A DNA stretch of 54,481 nucleotides from UBA4844 sp050943255 (GTDB lineage: Bacteria; Bacillota; Syntrophomonadia; Syntrophomonadales; Syntrophomonadaceae): positions 1 to 54,481 of the forward strand of contig JBMNOV010000006.1 of NCBI GenBank assembly GCA_050943255.1. Direction: 5' to 3'. The notes beneath the pieces were generated by a model that was not told where the DNA came from, ran no database searches, and saw nothing but the letters and a program-made list of their open reading frames with translations. The translations under genes were made by a program, and so were the position numbers. Shown here in pieces: positions 24,825 to 34,231 of this stretch (its first letter is position 1; the number at the start of each line of letters is the position of its first letter).

Positions 24825-25454
24825 ATGCAAGTCGATAAACGCGGGATGGTTTTCATTGCGATCCTTATGCTAATCGTATTCAGTATTGGAGTAAAGTATT
24901 CAGATTATAAGCATAGTCAAGAAATAGCTGATGATATATTAATAAGTACTCTCCCAGCTCTAGAGGAAGAAGTTTTAAAATTAGAACCGTGTGAAGATTC
25001 CAGCAAGATAATTAAGGTTTATGTTACTGGAGCGGTTAAATATCCAGGGGTATATTCATTACAGGAAAATGATCGCATGCATGAAGCGATTGAGCTGGCA
25101 GGGGGTGCTTTAGAGGAAGCTGAGCTTAAGTTTCTCGATATGGCACGATTACTGGTTGATGGTGAGACAATTTTAATACCTCTTAAAGGGGAAGTATCTG
25201 AGAATCAAGTTGTTACAGGTGTCAACAACAGTCTGGGTAGTTCCAGCCAAAGCTCTGGCAAGGTAAATATTAATACTGCTTCTGTTCAGGAGATGGCTGA
25301 TAAACTTGATGGAATTGGCCCTTCCTTGGCCCAGCGCATAGTTGACTATCGTAATAGTAATGGTATGTTTAAAAATATCGAAGAAATAAAAAATATCAGC
25401 GGAATAGGGGATAAACGCTTTGAAGCAATAAAGGATAAACTGACAGTGCGGTAG
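24825..25454 (+). CDS. comEA: Competence DNA receptor ComEA
   Basis: Membrane-anchored DNA-binding protein for uptake of transforming DNA. The 209 residues have an N-terminal transmembrane helix (about 8-24), an SLBB domain (about 62-122: VYVTGAVKYPGVYSLQENDR), a Ser-rich linker, and a C-terminal double helix-hairpin-helix (VNINTAS through GIGPSLAQRIVDYR and ISGIGDKRFEAIK). TTAGGAGG precedes the ATG. comEC follows after 120 bases; comEB is absent. Confidence 0.94.
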   Translation: MQVDKRGMVFIAILMLIVFSIGVKYSDYKHSQEIADDILISTLPALEEEVLKLEPCEDSSKIIKVYVTGAVKYPGVYSLQENDRMHEAIELAGGALEEAELKFLDMARLLVDGETILIPLKGEVSENQVVTGVNNSLGSSSQSSGKVNINTASVQEMADKLDGIGPSLAQRIVDYRNSNGMFKNIEEIKNISGIGDKRFEAIKDKLTVR

Positions 25455-25574
25455 ACGTTTATCGTTAACTTGTTTAGCTAATATTATTATTACTATAACA
25501 AGCCTAACGAACGGTAATAATGCTTACTCCAGGACATACCCCAAGGGCACCACTGATGTTCGCTACCGCTCACT

Positions 25575-27923
25575 ATGTTGCTGTGTTTAGTTACTAATTT
25601 GGCAGGAAATAATATCATGGTTCCTTTTTGGTTTCTCATATTTATATTTTTTGCGATAGCAATTGTTTTGGCTAACTTTCGCTTATGGGTAATAGTTATT
25701 GTTTTAAGCTCAGCCTTAATACTATTGGGAACCTGCAGTCGTAAATATACCCGTGAAGCCTTTACTAGTGTAATAGTGCTTTTAGCTGGTATTTTATATT
25801 ATAGTATAGTAACCCTACCAGCACCCGAAAGTCTACCCATCTTTACCCAGGCTGAAATTGAAGGTATAGTAATAAATTATCCTCGTTATGATGGGCAAAA
25901 AACTGATTTCATAGTTACTACCGAAAATAAAAACGGTTATTTGCATCGTATCCGGGTTTATTGCAGTTTCTCGACTTCCTTGCAAAAGGGAGATGAGGTT
26001 ATACTTAGAGGTTCGCTGAAGCCCCCTGCTCGGCCTGGTAATCCTGGAGAATTTGACTACCAAAAATACCTGGAACAGAATGGGATCTATTATATTCTTT
26101 CGGTTAGAGAGGAAAAAGACCTGCAAATAAAGGCACCAGCATATGGTATGCAAGCCCTGATGAATTCATACCGTTGCCGTAGCCAGGAGCTAATAAAAGA
26201 GGTTCTGCCGGCTGATGAAGCAGCAATTATGCTAGGTATGCTACTGGGTATAATTGAAGGTATTAATAGTGATGAATACAGTGATTATCAGAAAACCGGG
26301 ATTGTACATATCTTTTCTGTATCTGGCCTACATGTAGGCTTTTTACTGGTTCTTTGTGCCTGGATATGTTCTCTGCTGGAACTTTCCAAAAAGGTGCGCA
26401 TAGTATCAGGGATAACGTTGCTCATAATGTACGCCAGCCTGGTAGGCTGGCCGGTTCCGGTGATACGTTCTGTTATTATGGGTTCTATGGGATTAATTGC
26501 CTACTATAGTGGAAGGGAAAACCAGCTTATTAATAGTCTCGGTCTGGCCGGGATATTTATATTAATCATAAACCCTTTGTCCCTGTTGCAAATCTCGTTT
26601 CAATTATCCTTTGCCGCTGCCTGGGGCTTAGTTTTTTTATTTCCCTTATTAAAGCAAAAGCTAAACTATAATAACCATTGGGGTGACCTATTACTAGTTC
26701 CTATCTGTGCGCAACTAGCGGTGCTGCCTCTTACGGCTTATCATTTTAATCTTTTTAGCCCCCTATCCCTGCTTGCTAATATTCCGGTAACATATCTTGG
26801 GGCAGGTACTGTTATCCTGGGTTTCTTAACAATAACCAGCGGAGTTTTAGTACCAGGGTTGAGTATCTTGTTATTATGTCCTGCTGGATTATTTATAAAT
26901 CTTATCCAGTTAGTTAATCAAATAGTAGTTGAGGTTCCCGGTGCTTATCTGCGGGTAGCAACTCCCGGCCTGGTTATGGTTGCCATTTATTACGCTGGCT
27001 TGCTTTTAACAATATGTGCAATTTCTTCAAAATTGAAAAAGGAGCAGGCAAAAGTATTAATGGCTTTAGGTACAGTTATGGTACTGTTTTTTTGTATAGT
27101 TCTGTGCTTACCCGGAAATGTATATAATCGGGGAAAGCTTGAGCTTGTTTTTATTGACGTAGGGCAGGGGGATAGTATTTTAATTAAAACCCCCCAGGGA
27201 AAATTTATTCTGGTTGATGGCGGCGGCAGCGATTTTACTGATATCGGTTCCCGTAAGGTATTGCCCTTCCTTTACCATCGCGGGGTTAGGGAGCTGTTTT
27301 TGGCAATTAACACTCATCCTGATACTGATCACCTGCTGGGAATAGAAAAGGTGTTAAATGAGTTACCAGTAAAATATATTCTCTTACCCGACAGCCTGGA
27401 TGAATCGGAAAAATATCAGAATCTAAAAAAGGTTGCCCAAAAACAACAGGTAGCTATTATTCCTGCTTCTGCAGGTAATCAGGTAGATACCGGGGAAAAC
27501 ATCGAAATAAAGATATTACATCCTCAAACTGGATATAAATCAGATGATGCTAATAACCAATCATTGGTCTTATATATTCGCTATGGCAACTTTTCCGCAT
27601 TATTAACCGGCGATATAGACACCCAGGTTATGCAAGAATTGATTGACAATTACCAACTAGGTCCGATTTCAGTCTTAAAGGTTCCTCATCATGGCAGTAA
27701 ATCATCGTTATTATCAACTTTTTATGACGAGACCAGAGCCCGCTGGGCCGTTATAAGCGTAGGAGCCAATAACCTCTTTGGTCATCCTCATTCTTCAATA
27801 ATAAAGGCATTAAAAGAGAGGAGCATTAATATCCTCAGAACTGACCAAGAGGGGGCTATTATGTTTAGTAGTGATGGTAAGACAGTTAAGGTGAAAACTA
27901 GCATTGCGAATATAAGTCATTAA
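25575..27923 (+). CDS. comEC: DNA internalization channel ComEC/Rec2
   Basis: Polytopic membrane channel for single-stranded DNA uptake, 782 residues. There are N-terminal helices and a DUF4131/OB-like region (about 85-180), the competence membrane domain (IFSVSGLHVGFLL; VPVIRSVIMG), and a C-terminal metallo-beta-lactamase domain (FIDVGQGDSILI, NTHPDTDHLLG, VPHHGSKSS) thought to degrade the other strand. The start is uncertain: ATG 25575 lacks a clear ribosome site, and ATG 25617, after CAGGAAA, is a reasonable alternative. The gene appears intact. Confidence 0.93.
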   Translation: MLLCLVTNLAGNNIMVPFWFLIFIFFAIAIVLANFRLWVIVIVLSSALILLGTCSRKYTREAFTSVIVLLAGILYYSIVTLPAPESLPIFTQAEIEGIVINYPRYDGQKTDFIVTTENKNGYLHRIRVYCSFSTSLQKGDEVILRGSLKPPARPGNPGEFDYQKYLEQNGIYYILSVREEKDLQIKAPAYGMQALMNSYRCRSQELIKEVLPADEAAIMLGMLLGIIEGINSDEYSDYQKTGIVHIFSVSGLHVGFLLVLCAWICSLLELSKKVRIVSGITLLIMYASLVGWPVPVIRSVIMGSMGLIAYYSGRENQLINSLGLAGIFILIINPLSLLQISFQLSFAAAWGLVFLFPLLKQKLNYNNHWGDLLLVPICAQLAVLPLTAYHFNLFSPLSLLANIPVTYLGAGTVILGFLTITSGVLVPGLSILLLCPAGLFINLIQLVNQIVVEVPGAYLRVATPGLVMVAIYYAGLLLTICAISSKLKKEQAKVLMALGTVMVLFFCIVLCLPGNVYNRGKLELVFIDVGQGDSILIKTPQGKFILVDGGGSDFTDIGSRKVLPFLYHRGVRELFLAINTHPDTDHLLGIEKVLNELPVKYILLPDSLDESEKYQNLKKVAQKQQVAIIPASAGNQVDTGENIEIKILHPQTGYKSDDANNQSLVLYIRYGNFSALLTGDIDTQVMQELIDNYQLGPISVLKVPHHGSKSSLLSTFYDETRARWAVISVGANNLFGHPHSSIIKALKERSINILRTDQEGAIMFSSDGKTVKVKTSIANISH

Positions 27924-27935
27924 TAACTTTTTTAC

Positions 27936-29261
27936 TCATCTTAACCCGGCACGCTGGCTAACTCTTTGCAGCGATGTTTCGGCATTTAATTTAATATCAT
28001 CTTCATCGATAGTTAATAAATGACCGTTTTCCATGAGCAGGCGGCCATTTACTATTGTTGCACTAACATCACTAGCATGAGCCTGATAAACTAGCTGGGC
28101 ATAGATGCCGGCTCCATTTTGAGGTCGGCAATGCCATTCATCCAGGTTGATAAGTATCATATCTGCTTTTTTACCTTCTTCCAGGCTGCCTATTTCCTTT
28201 TCTAACCCCAGAGCCCTGGCTCCACCTAGTGTAGCCATTTCAACAACGGTTAGCGCAGGCATAGAACTGGGGCCGTAGAATGGTTTTTGGATAAGAGCGG
28301 CCAAGCGCATTTCCATGAACATATTAAGATTATTATTACAAGGTGCTCCATCGGCACCTAAAGCAACCTTTGCTCCCCAATTAAGCAGGGAAGGGATAGG
28401 GGCAATGCCGGAACCTAGCTTTAAATTGGCACTGGGGCAATGTGCGATATTAGTTTGGCTTTCAGCTAAAATCTTTATTTCATCGTTATTTATATGAATA
28501 CAATGAGCTAAAGTTAACCTATTATTACAAAGGCCCATATTGTTCAAATAAATTACATTACGAAAACCCCGTTCCTTTTCTACCAGTTCAACTTCTGCCC
28601 GGTTTTCTGAAGCATGGGTATGTACTGGTATCTCATACTGTTGTGATAGTAATGCGGTCTCACGCAGGAGGTTTTCACTGCAGGATAAAGCAAAACGCGG
28701 GCAAAGGGCATAACGGATACGGCCGTTATCGTAATTGTTCCAGTTATTAAATAATATGAGGCTTTCCTTTAGGGCATTATCTACTGAATCGAGCATGGTT
28801 GCCGGCAGGTTCCCTTGATCCATTAGACATTTTCCTCCCAGATAACGGATTCCAGCCTGCTTAACCGCCGAAAAAACAGATTCCGTGTGTCTAACTGTGG
28901 CCATATCAATGATAGCTGTAGTACCCCCGCAGAGCAGCTCAGCACAACCTAAAAGAGCAGAATAATAAAGGGATTCATCATCATGGCTGGCTTCCAAAGG
29001 CCAGATACGTTGTTGTAACCAATCAAGCAATTCCAGATCATCAGCCATACCCCTAAAAAGTACCTGGCAAAGATGAACGTGACTTTGAATAAGCCCAGGC
29101 AACAATACCTGCCCACCCGCGTTTATTACCTTATCAGCAACATAATCATCTAGTATACCTATCCGGCTGATACGGTCTTGCTCTATTAAGACATCACCTC
29201 TGAATATATCGCGGTTGGGGTTCATGGTTACAATAATAGCATCTCTAATTAAAATAGACAT
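27936..29261 (-). CDS. mtaD: 5-methylthioadenosine/S-adenosylhomocysteine deaminase-like amidohydrolase
   Basis: Metal-dependent amidohydrolase of 441 residues in the MtaD/SsnA/TrzN group. Metal ligands appear in LIQSHVHLCQ, VHTHASENRAEVE, LAHCIHI and LGADGAPCNNNLNMFMEMRL; NIAHCPSANLKLGSG is a family hallmark. Family enzymes deaminate methylthioadenosine or S-adenosylhomocysteine to inosine forms. AAAGGTGG precedes the ATG. It is a minus-strand insertion in the comEC-holA stretch and ends 12 bases from convergent comEC. A guanine or cytosine deaminase role cannot be excluded. Confidence 0.82.
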   Translation of the reverse strand: MSILIRDAIIVTMNPNRDIFRGDVLIEQDRISRIGILDDYVADKVINAGGQVLLPGLIQSHVHLCQVLFRGMADDLELLDWLQQRIWPLEASHDDESLYYSALLGCAELLCGGTTAIIDMATVRHTESVFSAVKQAGIRYLGGKCLMDQGNLPATMLDSVDNALKESLILFNNWNNYDNGRIRYALCPRFALSCSENLLRETALLSQQYEIPVHTHASENRAEVELVEKERGFRNVIYLNNMGLCNNRLTLAHCIHINNDEIKILAESQTNIAHCPSANLKLGSGIAPIPSLLNWGAKVALGADGAPCNNNLNMFMEMRLAALIQKPFYGPSSMPALTVVEMATLGGARALGLEKEIGSLEEGKKADMILINLDEWHCRPQNGAGIYAQLVYQAHASDVSATIVNGRLLMENGHLLTIDEDDIKLNAETSLQRVSQRAGLR

Positions 29262-29370
29262 TAAGATACCACCTTTCTAATGTATAATTAGTATTTTATT
29301 CCCAATTCTTAATCATACCTTAAACTCATAGTCTGTATATGGAAGGGGTGGTAATATAAGAAATAATTAT

Positions 29371-30768
29371 ATGCTAAATCAAAGTGTAAGCAGGTTACTA
29401 ATAAAACTCTCTTTCCCAGCCGTGGTAGGAATGTTTGCTTACTCATTGTTAAGTCTGATTGACACTTTTTTTGTTGCCCGTCTGGGAGCAATAGCACTGG
29501 CAGCAATTACACTTACCATTCCTGTCCAAATTTTAATAACTTCACTAGCATCAGCAACAGGTGTAGGTCTTACATCTCTGATCTCCCGGACCCTGGGGCA
29601 GGACAATATTAAATTTGCAGATAATGTAGCCTGGCACGGTTTTTTTATCGGTATATTTTACGGATTGATTTTTCTGGTAGTTGGTAATCATTATTTAGAC
29701 CAAGTTATCCTACTTTTTGGTTGTGACCAGGAATCTTTTACTCTTTGTAAAGGTTACCTTAATATTATTCTAAATGGCTGTATGTTTATTTTTATTCCTA
29801 TAATTATGAGCAGTATCCTGCAGGGAGAAGGCAATACCTTTTTACCGATGATAGTATCTTTACTAGGTGTTATGCTTAATGTGCTCTTCGATCCTGTTCT
29901 AATTTTTGGCCTTGGTCCTATTAAAGGCTTAGGATTAAATGGGGCAGCACTGGCAACAATATTAGCTCATGTTATTACATCTACCCTTATTGTTTTTTTA
30001 GTTCTGAGGAAAAGTTCATATCTGAGTTGGTCAATTACAAATTTTCGCCCCAGTCTTAAGGCTTTGAAAGGTATCTACCGGGTGGCTTTACCTACTTTAG
30101 TAATGGAAATCGGTAGTGTCTTTATTATGACTTTATTGAACCGGATTCTTACCTCTTACAGTTATACAGCAGTAGCAGTAATGGGCGTATTTATGCATGT
30201 ACGTTCCATAATTTATACGCCAGTCCATGGTCTATGCCAGGGTGCTGTACCGGTAGCAGGATTTGCCTATGGAGCTAAGGATAATGACCGGGTGAAAGAA
30301 ACTATGATCAAGGCTTCAGCCCTGGGATTTTTCTTAATTGGTTGGGGTTGGGCAATTGTTCAGTGCTATCCTTTATCAATAATGAGGTTTTTCTCTGATG
30401 ACCCAAGTATGCTCATAATGGGAGTAAGCTGTTTACGGTTAGCTACCATGGTGCTGCCTCTTATGGGACCTATTATTATCCTCCACTCAGTTTTACAAGC
30501 TATCGGTAAAGGTACAACTGCTATGTGGCTGTCACTAATTCGACAAGCCTTTTTTTTCTTTCCCCTAATAATTATTTTACCCCATTATTTTGGTATACAG
30601 GGGGTATGGTTAGCTTTTTCTGTTTCTGAAATACTATCAGCTCTCTTAGCTCTGGTTTTTTTTATTGGCCTGTGGAGGGATTTACAAACTGGACAGAGGC
30701 CTTTGCTATTAATGCTTTTTAATGGTGGTTATAATTTTAAACGATTGCTTGCCTGGCTACGGTGGTAG
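29371..30768 (+). CDS. MATE family efflux transporter
   Basis: Cation-coupled multidrug or metabolite exporter of 465 residues with about 12 helices in two halves. Each half has the MATE pattern: SFPAVVGMFAYSLLSLIDTFFVARLG near the start (quoted in part: LLSLIDTFFVARLG), GVGLTSLISRTLGQ, and in the second half GLCQGAVPVAGFAYGAKDNDR. It follows the NorM/DinF-like subgroup. The start is uncertain: GGGGTGG lies some 19 bases upstream, but no nearer start exists. The substrate is unknown. Confidence 0.9.
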   Translation: MLNQSVSRLLIKLSFPAVVGMFAYSLLSLIDTFFVARLGAIALAAITLTIPVQILITSLASATGVGLTSLISRTLGQDNIKFADNVAWHGFFIGIFYGLIFLVVGNHYLDQVILLFGCDQESFTLCKGYLNIILNGCMFIFIPIIMSSILQGEGNTFLPMIVSLLGVMLNVLFDPVLIFGLGPIKGLGLNGAALATILAHVITSTLIVFLVLRKSSYLSWSITNFRPSLKALKGIYRVALPTLVMEIGSVFIMTLLNRILTSYSYTAVAVMGVFMHVRSIIYTPVHGLCQGAVPVAGFAYGAKDNDRVKETMIKASALGFFLIGWGWAIVQCYPLSIMRFFSDDPSMLIMGVSCLRLATMVLPLMGPIIILHSVLQAIGKGTTAMWLSLIRQAFFFFPLIIILPHYFGIQGVWLAFSVSEILSALLALVFFIGLWRDLQTGQRPLLLMLFNGGYNFKRLLAWLRW

Positions 30769-30798
30769 AGGTGCTTTATTTTAAAAGGATATCTGATA

Positions 30799-30807
30799 TG
30801 CTATAAT
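30799..30807 (+). promoter_or_regulatory. Extended -10 promoter for thioesterase gene
   Basis: TGCTATAAT (30799-30807), a TG-N-TATAAT element about 39 bases before the start codon at 30846. Confidence 0.55.
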
Positions 30808-30845
30808 GAAGCCAAAATCGTACTATTGTTGAGGTGACAAATTTT

Positions 30846-31262
30846 ATGAGAGAGATAAAAGACCCTGATCTTAGAAATGCTATAAAAGATACTATTTTGG
30901 AGACTTTGGATATAAAGTTTACCGAGTTTACCAAGGAAAGAATAGTTGCAACTATGCCGGTTACCCCCAAAGTTCACCAGCCTTATGGTATTATGCATGG
31001 AGGGGCTTCAGTGGTATTAGCTGAAAGCGTAGCTTCAGCAGGGTGCAGCTTATTTATTGATATGGAAAAACAGAGGATGGTAGGGCTGGAAATAAACGCT
31101 AACCATATTCGCAGTATAAGTGAGGGAATTGTAAGAGGAGTTGGTACCCCTATACATATAGGCCGTTCAACTATGGTTTGGGAAGTTCGCATTTTGGATG
31201 AGGAAGACCGCTTAATTTGCATATCCCGTTGCACCATAGCTATACTAAATAATAAGAAATAA
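30846..31262 (+). CDS. PaaI-type hotdog-fold thioesterase
   Basis: Acyl-CoA thioesterase-like protein of 138 residues. The ATG at 30846 follows GAGGTGA; GTG 30834 overlaps that site. The hotdog core has HQPYGIMHGGASVVLAESVAS, with the catalytic-loop HGG and Glu, and GLEINANHIRSISEG. These features match the PaaI/YdiI group, which hydrolyses aromatic or other acyl-CoA esters such as DHNA-CoA. It is flanked by its own promoter and a hairpin terminator, so it appears monocistronic. The substrate is not known. Confidence 0.87.
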   Translation: MREIKDPDLRNAIKDTILETLDIKFTEFTKERIVATMPVTPKVHQPYGIMHGGASVVLAESVASAGCSLFIDMEKQRMVGLEINANHIRSISEGIVRGVGTPIHIGRSTMVWEVRILDEEDRLICISRCTIAILNNKK

Positions 31263-31318
31263 ACCAATATGTTCCCCCTGAAAAAGCTAAAAGAAACTGA
31301 CCTTTACCCTTGATTAAT

Positions 31319-31337
31319 AACCCGCTGTATGCGGGTT
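31319..31337 (+). terminator. Hairpin terminator after thioesterase gene
   Basis: AACCCGC (31319-31325) and GCGGGTT (31331-31337) form a 7-bp stem with a five-base loop, followed by TTCCGTTTATT. The T-tract is imperfect. Confidence 0.6.
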
Positions 31338-31395
31338 TCCGTTTATTATCGTATATGGGGGGTTATGCCTATTTTTAGTTGTAAGGAGCGAATCT

Positions 31396-32379
31396 ATGGA
31401 TAAGGCTAATAAACTATACTTTCTTTGGGGAGAGGAAGCTTTTTTAATTGATAAGAAGATCTCAGAAATTTATGGTCATATACAGCAAGAATGTGGAGAA
31501 GAGGTGGAATTAGTTTATCTAGATGCTGATGAACTTAACCCACAGCAGTTACTGGAGGAACTGGAGTTTAGCCCTCTGTTTACATGGTATAGAATAGTTG
31601 TAATAAGAAGACCGTTCTGGTTAAATAAGTCTCAGCGCAAAAATAGTAATTATGAAGGAGTATTGAAGGTTTTACAGCAGTATATTGAAAGAGAAAATAC
31701 TGGACAAACCCTAATAATAACCGCATCTGAACATAATAAAAGCAATCCCTTGGTAAAATTGTTGGACAAAGAGGCTGTATCCCAGGAATACAAGCATGCT
31801 GATGCGCAATATCTGATTAGCTGGGTTAAAGATGAGTTTACTGCTCAAGGGCGTACTATAACATCTCCGGCCTTAGGTATGCTGGCTAAAAGTGGTCAGG
31901 ATATGTATTACCTAAGTAACCTAATAAAAAAGGTTCTGCTAACTTACCCGAACGGGACTATCACAGAAAAAGAAATAGAAGATTTGAATATCACCAGGGA
32001 TGAGATTAAGGTCTTTAAACTAATAAATAGCCTTATGGAGCGAAAAATAAAACTATCCCTGGACGCATTTTATCAATTATTGGATCAAGGTGAACATCCG
32101 ATTTATATATTACATATGATTGTTCGCCAATTTATATCCTTGGGTAAAATTAAATGTTACCAGGAAAGTGGAACAGATAGCCAAGAAATATGCCGGTTGA
32201 CCGGTATGAGAGATTTTGCCGTTAAAAAACTTCTGAACCAAGCTCGTATTTTTAGTTGGGACGAAATCAGGGTATTATTTGAACAATTTCTGCAGGCTGA
32301 TATCAAATTTAAAAGCAGCAGTCAGGATGAAAAAATAATAATCGAAACTCTTATTATCCAAATATGTGCCAATAAATAA
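31396..32379 (+). CDS. holA: DNA polymerase III delta subunit
   Basis: Clamp-loader subunit (YqeN/HolA) that opens the beta clamp, 327 residues. It begins with the degenerate AAA+ region (KLYFLWGEEAFLIDKKISEI) and has the family's middle and collar domains (ITRDEIKVFKLINSLMERK; LHMIVRQFISLGKIK). It sits before rpsT and after comEC, as in Bacillus, apart from three inserted genes. AAGGAGCG precedes the ATG. It ends in a hairpin shared with convergent rpsT. Confidence 0.92.
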   Translation: MDKANKLYFLWGEEAFLIDKKISEIYGHIQQECGEEVELVYLDADELNPQQLLEELEFSPLFTWYRIVVIRRPFWLNKSQRKNSNYEGVLKVLQQYIERENTGQTLIITASEHNKSNPLVKLLDKEAVSQEYKHADAQYLISWVKDEFTAQGRTITSPALGMLAKSGQDMYYLSNLIKKVLLTYPNGTITEKEIEDLNITRDEIKVFKLINSLMERKIKLSLDAFYQLLDQGEHPIYILHMIVRQFISLGKIKCYQESGTDSQEICRLTGMRDFAVKKLLNQARIFSWDEIRVLFEQFLQADIKFKSSSQDEKIIIETLIIQICANK

Positions 32380-32405
32380 ACCTGTCTATAAGACAGGTTT
32401 ATTTT
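32378..32405. terminator. Bidirectional terminator between holA and rpsT
   Basis: AAACCTGTCT (32378-32387) and AGACAGGTTT (32391-32400) form a 10-bp stem with a three-base loop, with ATTTTT after it on the plus strand and an A/T-rich tail on the minus strand. It overlaps the holA stop codon. Confidence 0.85.
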
Positions 32406-32683
32406 TACTGGGCTACATTATTATTTAAATTATTAAACTTCTTAGCCAGGGCTGATTTTTTTCTGGCAGCTGTATTTTTGTGTAAAATCCCTTTACTTAC
32501 ACTTTTATCAATAATGGAGGTTACTTGTAAGAGTTTACTCTTGGCAGACTCAACATTTCCCTCAATAAGATCGGATTCGTATTTCTTTATTGCCGTTTTA
32601 ATTTGGCTCTTATAAGCTTTATTTTTAAGGCGATTTACCTCGGCTCTTCGAGCTCTCTTGGCTGGAGTTTTACTTTTGGCCAC
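32405..32683 (-). CDS. rpsT: 30S ribosomal protein S20
   Basis: Small basic ribosomal protein, 92 residues. The GTG start at 32683 follows a perfect AAGGAGGTGA; the longer frame upstream is not needed. It begins (M)AKSKTPAKRARRAEVNRLKN and has the typical SVSKGILHKNTAARKKSAL segment. In Bacillus it precedes gpr and spoIIP; here it is divergent from spoIIP and no gpr is present. Confidence 0.96.
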   Translation of the reverse strand: MAKSKTPAKRARRAEVNRLKNKAYKSQIKTAIKKYESDLIEGNVESAKSKLLQVTSIIDKSVSKGILHKNTAARKKSALAKKFNNLNNNVAQ

Positions 32684-32812
32684 ACTTTCACCTCCTTGGA
32701 TGCAAACTAACAGGAATACTATAGCATTAACGGTGCGAAAATGCAATTTTTTTGCATTGTTTTATAAACTACCTAATATTACTAATATCCTGTTGGTTTT
32801 TGCATTTTGCGG

Positions 32813-32852
32813 TTCTATTAATCTTATTGTGTTCATAGAATTAATAAGATTA
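32813..32852 (+). promoter_or_regulatory. Possible sigma-E promoter and inverted repeat before spoIIP
   Basis: TTCTATT (32813-32819), 14 bases, then CATAGAAT (32834-32841) resembles the sporulation sigma-E consensus (-10 CATACAAT). The expected regulon member spoIIP starts 20 bases later. A perfect 10-bp inverted repeat TAATCTTATT (32819-32828) and AATAAGATTA (32843-32852) brackets the -10. Confidence 0.4.
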
Positions 32853-32860
32853 CTGTAGAG

Positions 32861-33910
32861 GTGGTGGACAGGATACACGGCAATAATTTTATTACTTTTA
32901 TTAAAAATATGTTTTTTCTACAGCTATTCCTAATTGTTATAATAGCAGGGATAGGTATTGATTTTGCTGGTATTCGCTTGACTTGGTCAGAAGTTTTTAA
33001 TAAGTCAAGTTATAAGGTAACAATACCAGCGCTAAGGATTAGCTCCGAGATGGCAGTAGATTTTGTAGCAGCAAACAATGTAGCTTTGGCCGGTCAAAGT
33101 AATATCATGAAAGAAGTAGTAACTCATATTGCCTTTGGAATACCGGAAAATCTGGTTGCGGCTAATCTTAATATTCCAATCTCTCCTACACAACCTGTTA
33201 GTTTGCACAATTTAACCACTGAAAGCCAGGAGTATAAATTACCCCTGGAACAGAAAGATCCAATTAAATATGAAGGTAAATTTTATAACACATTAAAAGA
33301 GTACAAGGTATTTTTATACTGTACCCACACTTCTGAGTGTTATATACCTGATAGCGGTATAGCTAACCGTAAGGATGGTGAAAGAGGCCTGATAACCCAA
33401 GTGGCATATTATATCACAGAATATCTGCAAAAGGGAGGTATACAAGCTCAATTTATTGACCGTATTCACGATTATCCAGACTATAACAAGAGTTATACTA
33501 ATTCCCGGGAGACCGTAAAAGATATAATTAATTCAGAAAAAAATTTGGCTGCTCTTTTTGACATACACCGGGATCACATACCTGATGCTGATTCTGCCGA
33601 AACTATAAATATTAATGGGCACAAAGCAGCTCGTATTCTCATAATTGCTGGTACGGATGAACGTAAAGAACATCCTCATTGGAAGGAGAATCTGGATTTT
33701 GCGGAAAGATTATACCAAAAAGGTGAACAGATGTACCCAGGATTAATAAAGGGGATAAGAACACGCGCAGGAACATACAACCAGGAATTTTTTGATCATG
33801 CATTACTACTGGAATTAGGAACAGATTTGAATTCCCTGGATGAAGTGCAATATGCTGGAGCATTATTTGCCCAGGTAGTACTTGAGGTGCTTGAGGAGGA
33901 AGTAAAATAA
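32861..33910 (+). CDS. spoIIP: Stage II sporulation protein P
   Basis: Cell-wall hydrolase (amidase/endopeptidase) of the SpoIID-M-P engulfment machine, 349 residues. There is an N-terminal membrane anchor (about 15-38) and a C-terminal catalytic domain: VFLYCTHTSECYIPD, ALFDIHRDHIP and DHALLLELGT with the zinc-ligand His and Glu residues. The GTG start overlaps AGAGGTGG, so the first residues are uncertain; GTG 32864 is equally possible. The last base of its stop is the first base of the next gene. It shows that the organism is, or descends from, a spore former. Confidence 0.92.
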   Translation: MVDRIHGNNFITFIKNMFFLQLFLIVIIAGIGIDFAGIRLTWSEVFNKSSYKVTIPALRISSEMAVDFVAANNVALAGQSNIMKEVVTHIAFGIPENLVAANLNIPISPTQPVSLHNLTTESQEYKLPLEQKDPIKYEGKFYNTLKEYKVFLYCTHTSECYIPDSGIANRKDGERGLITQVAYYITEYLQKGGIQAQFIDRIHDYPDYNKSYTNSRETVKDIINSEKNLAALFDIHRDHIPDADSAETININGHKAARILIIAGTDERKEHPHWKENLDFAERLYQKGEQMYPGLIKGIRTRAGTYNQEFFDHALLLELGTDLNSLDEVQYAGALFAQVVLEVLEEEVK

Positions 33911-34212
33911 TGAGACTGTACCAATTCATAATGATAATCGGCTTATTTTTCCTGGTCATTGCCGGGCTTAATATTTGTAACCAAGGTATAAGTAACCTTA
34001 CCGGGGAAGAGCGCCAGGCAATATTAAGTTTAAGTTATACCAAATCTAATATTAGTATCGAAGCCATAGGTGAGAGTTACAGCTATTCTTTGGACAGGCT
34101 GCCTGTCCTGTTATCCTCCTTAGTAAATGAGGGAAAGCTTTTGTTAACGGAAACAACCGAATACCTTGGAAAAATATGGGATATATTTGATGCTGTATTT
34201 CTTAAAGAATAA
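33910..34212 (+). CDS. YqxA-like small membrane protein
   Basis: Protein of 100 residues overlapping the spoIIP stop by one base (TAATG). It has one N-terminal transmembrane helix (about 5-23), then NQGISNLTG and a charged tail. In Bacillus the gene after spoIIP is yqxA (DUF3679), of similar size and with an N-terminal helix followed by a GI-x-x-x-x-G pattern, so this is probably its counterpart. Identity is based on position and faint similarity only. Coupling to spoIIP suggests a sporulation role. Confidence 0.55.
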   Translation: MRLYQFIMIIGLFFLVIAGLNICNQGISNLTGEERQAILSLSYTKSNISIEAIGESYSYSLDRLPVLLSSLVNEGKLLLTETTEYLGKIWDIFDAVFLKE

Positions 34213-34231
34213 TCGGGATTTAGCTAACAAT

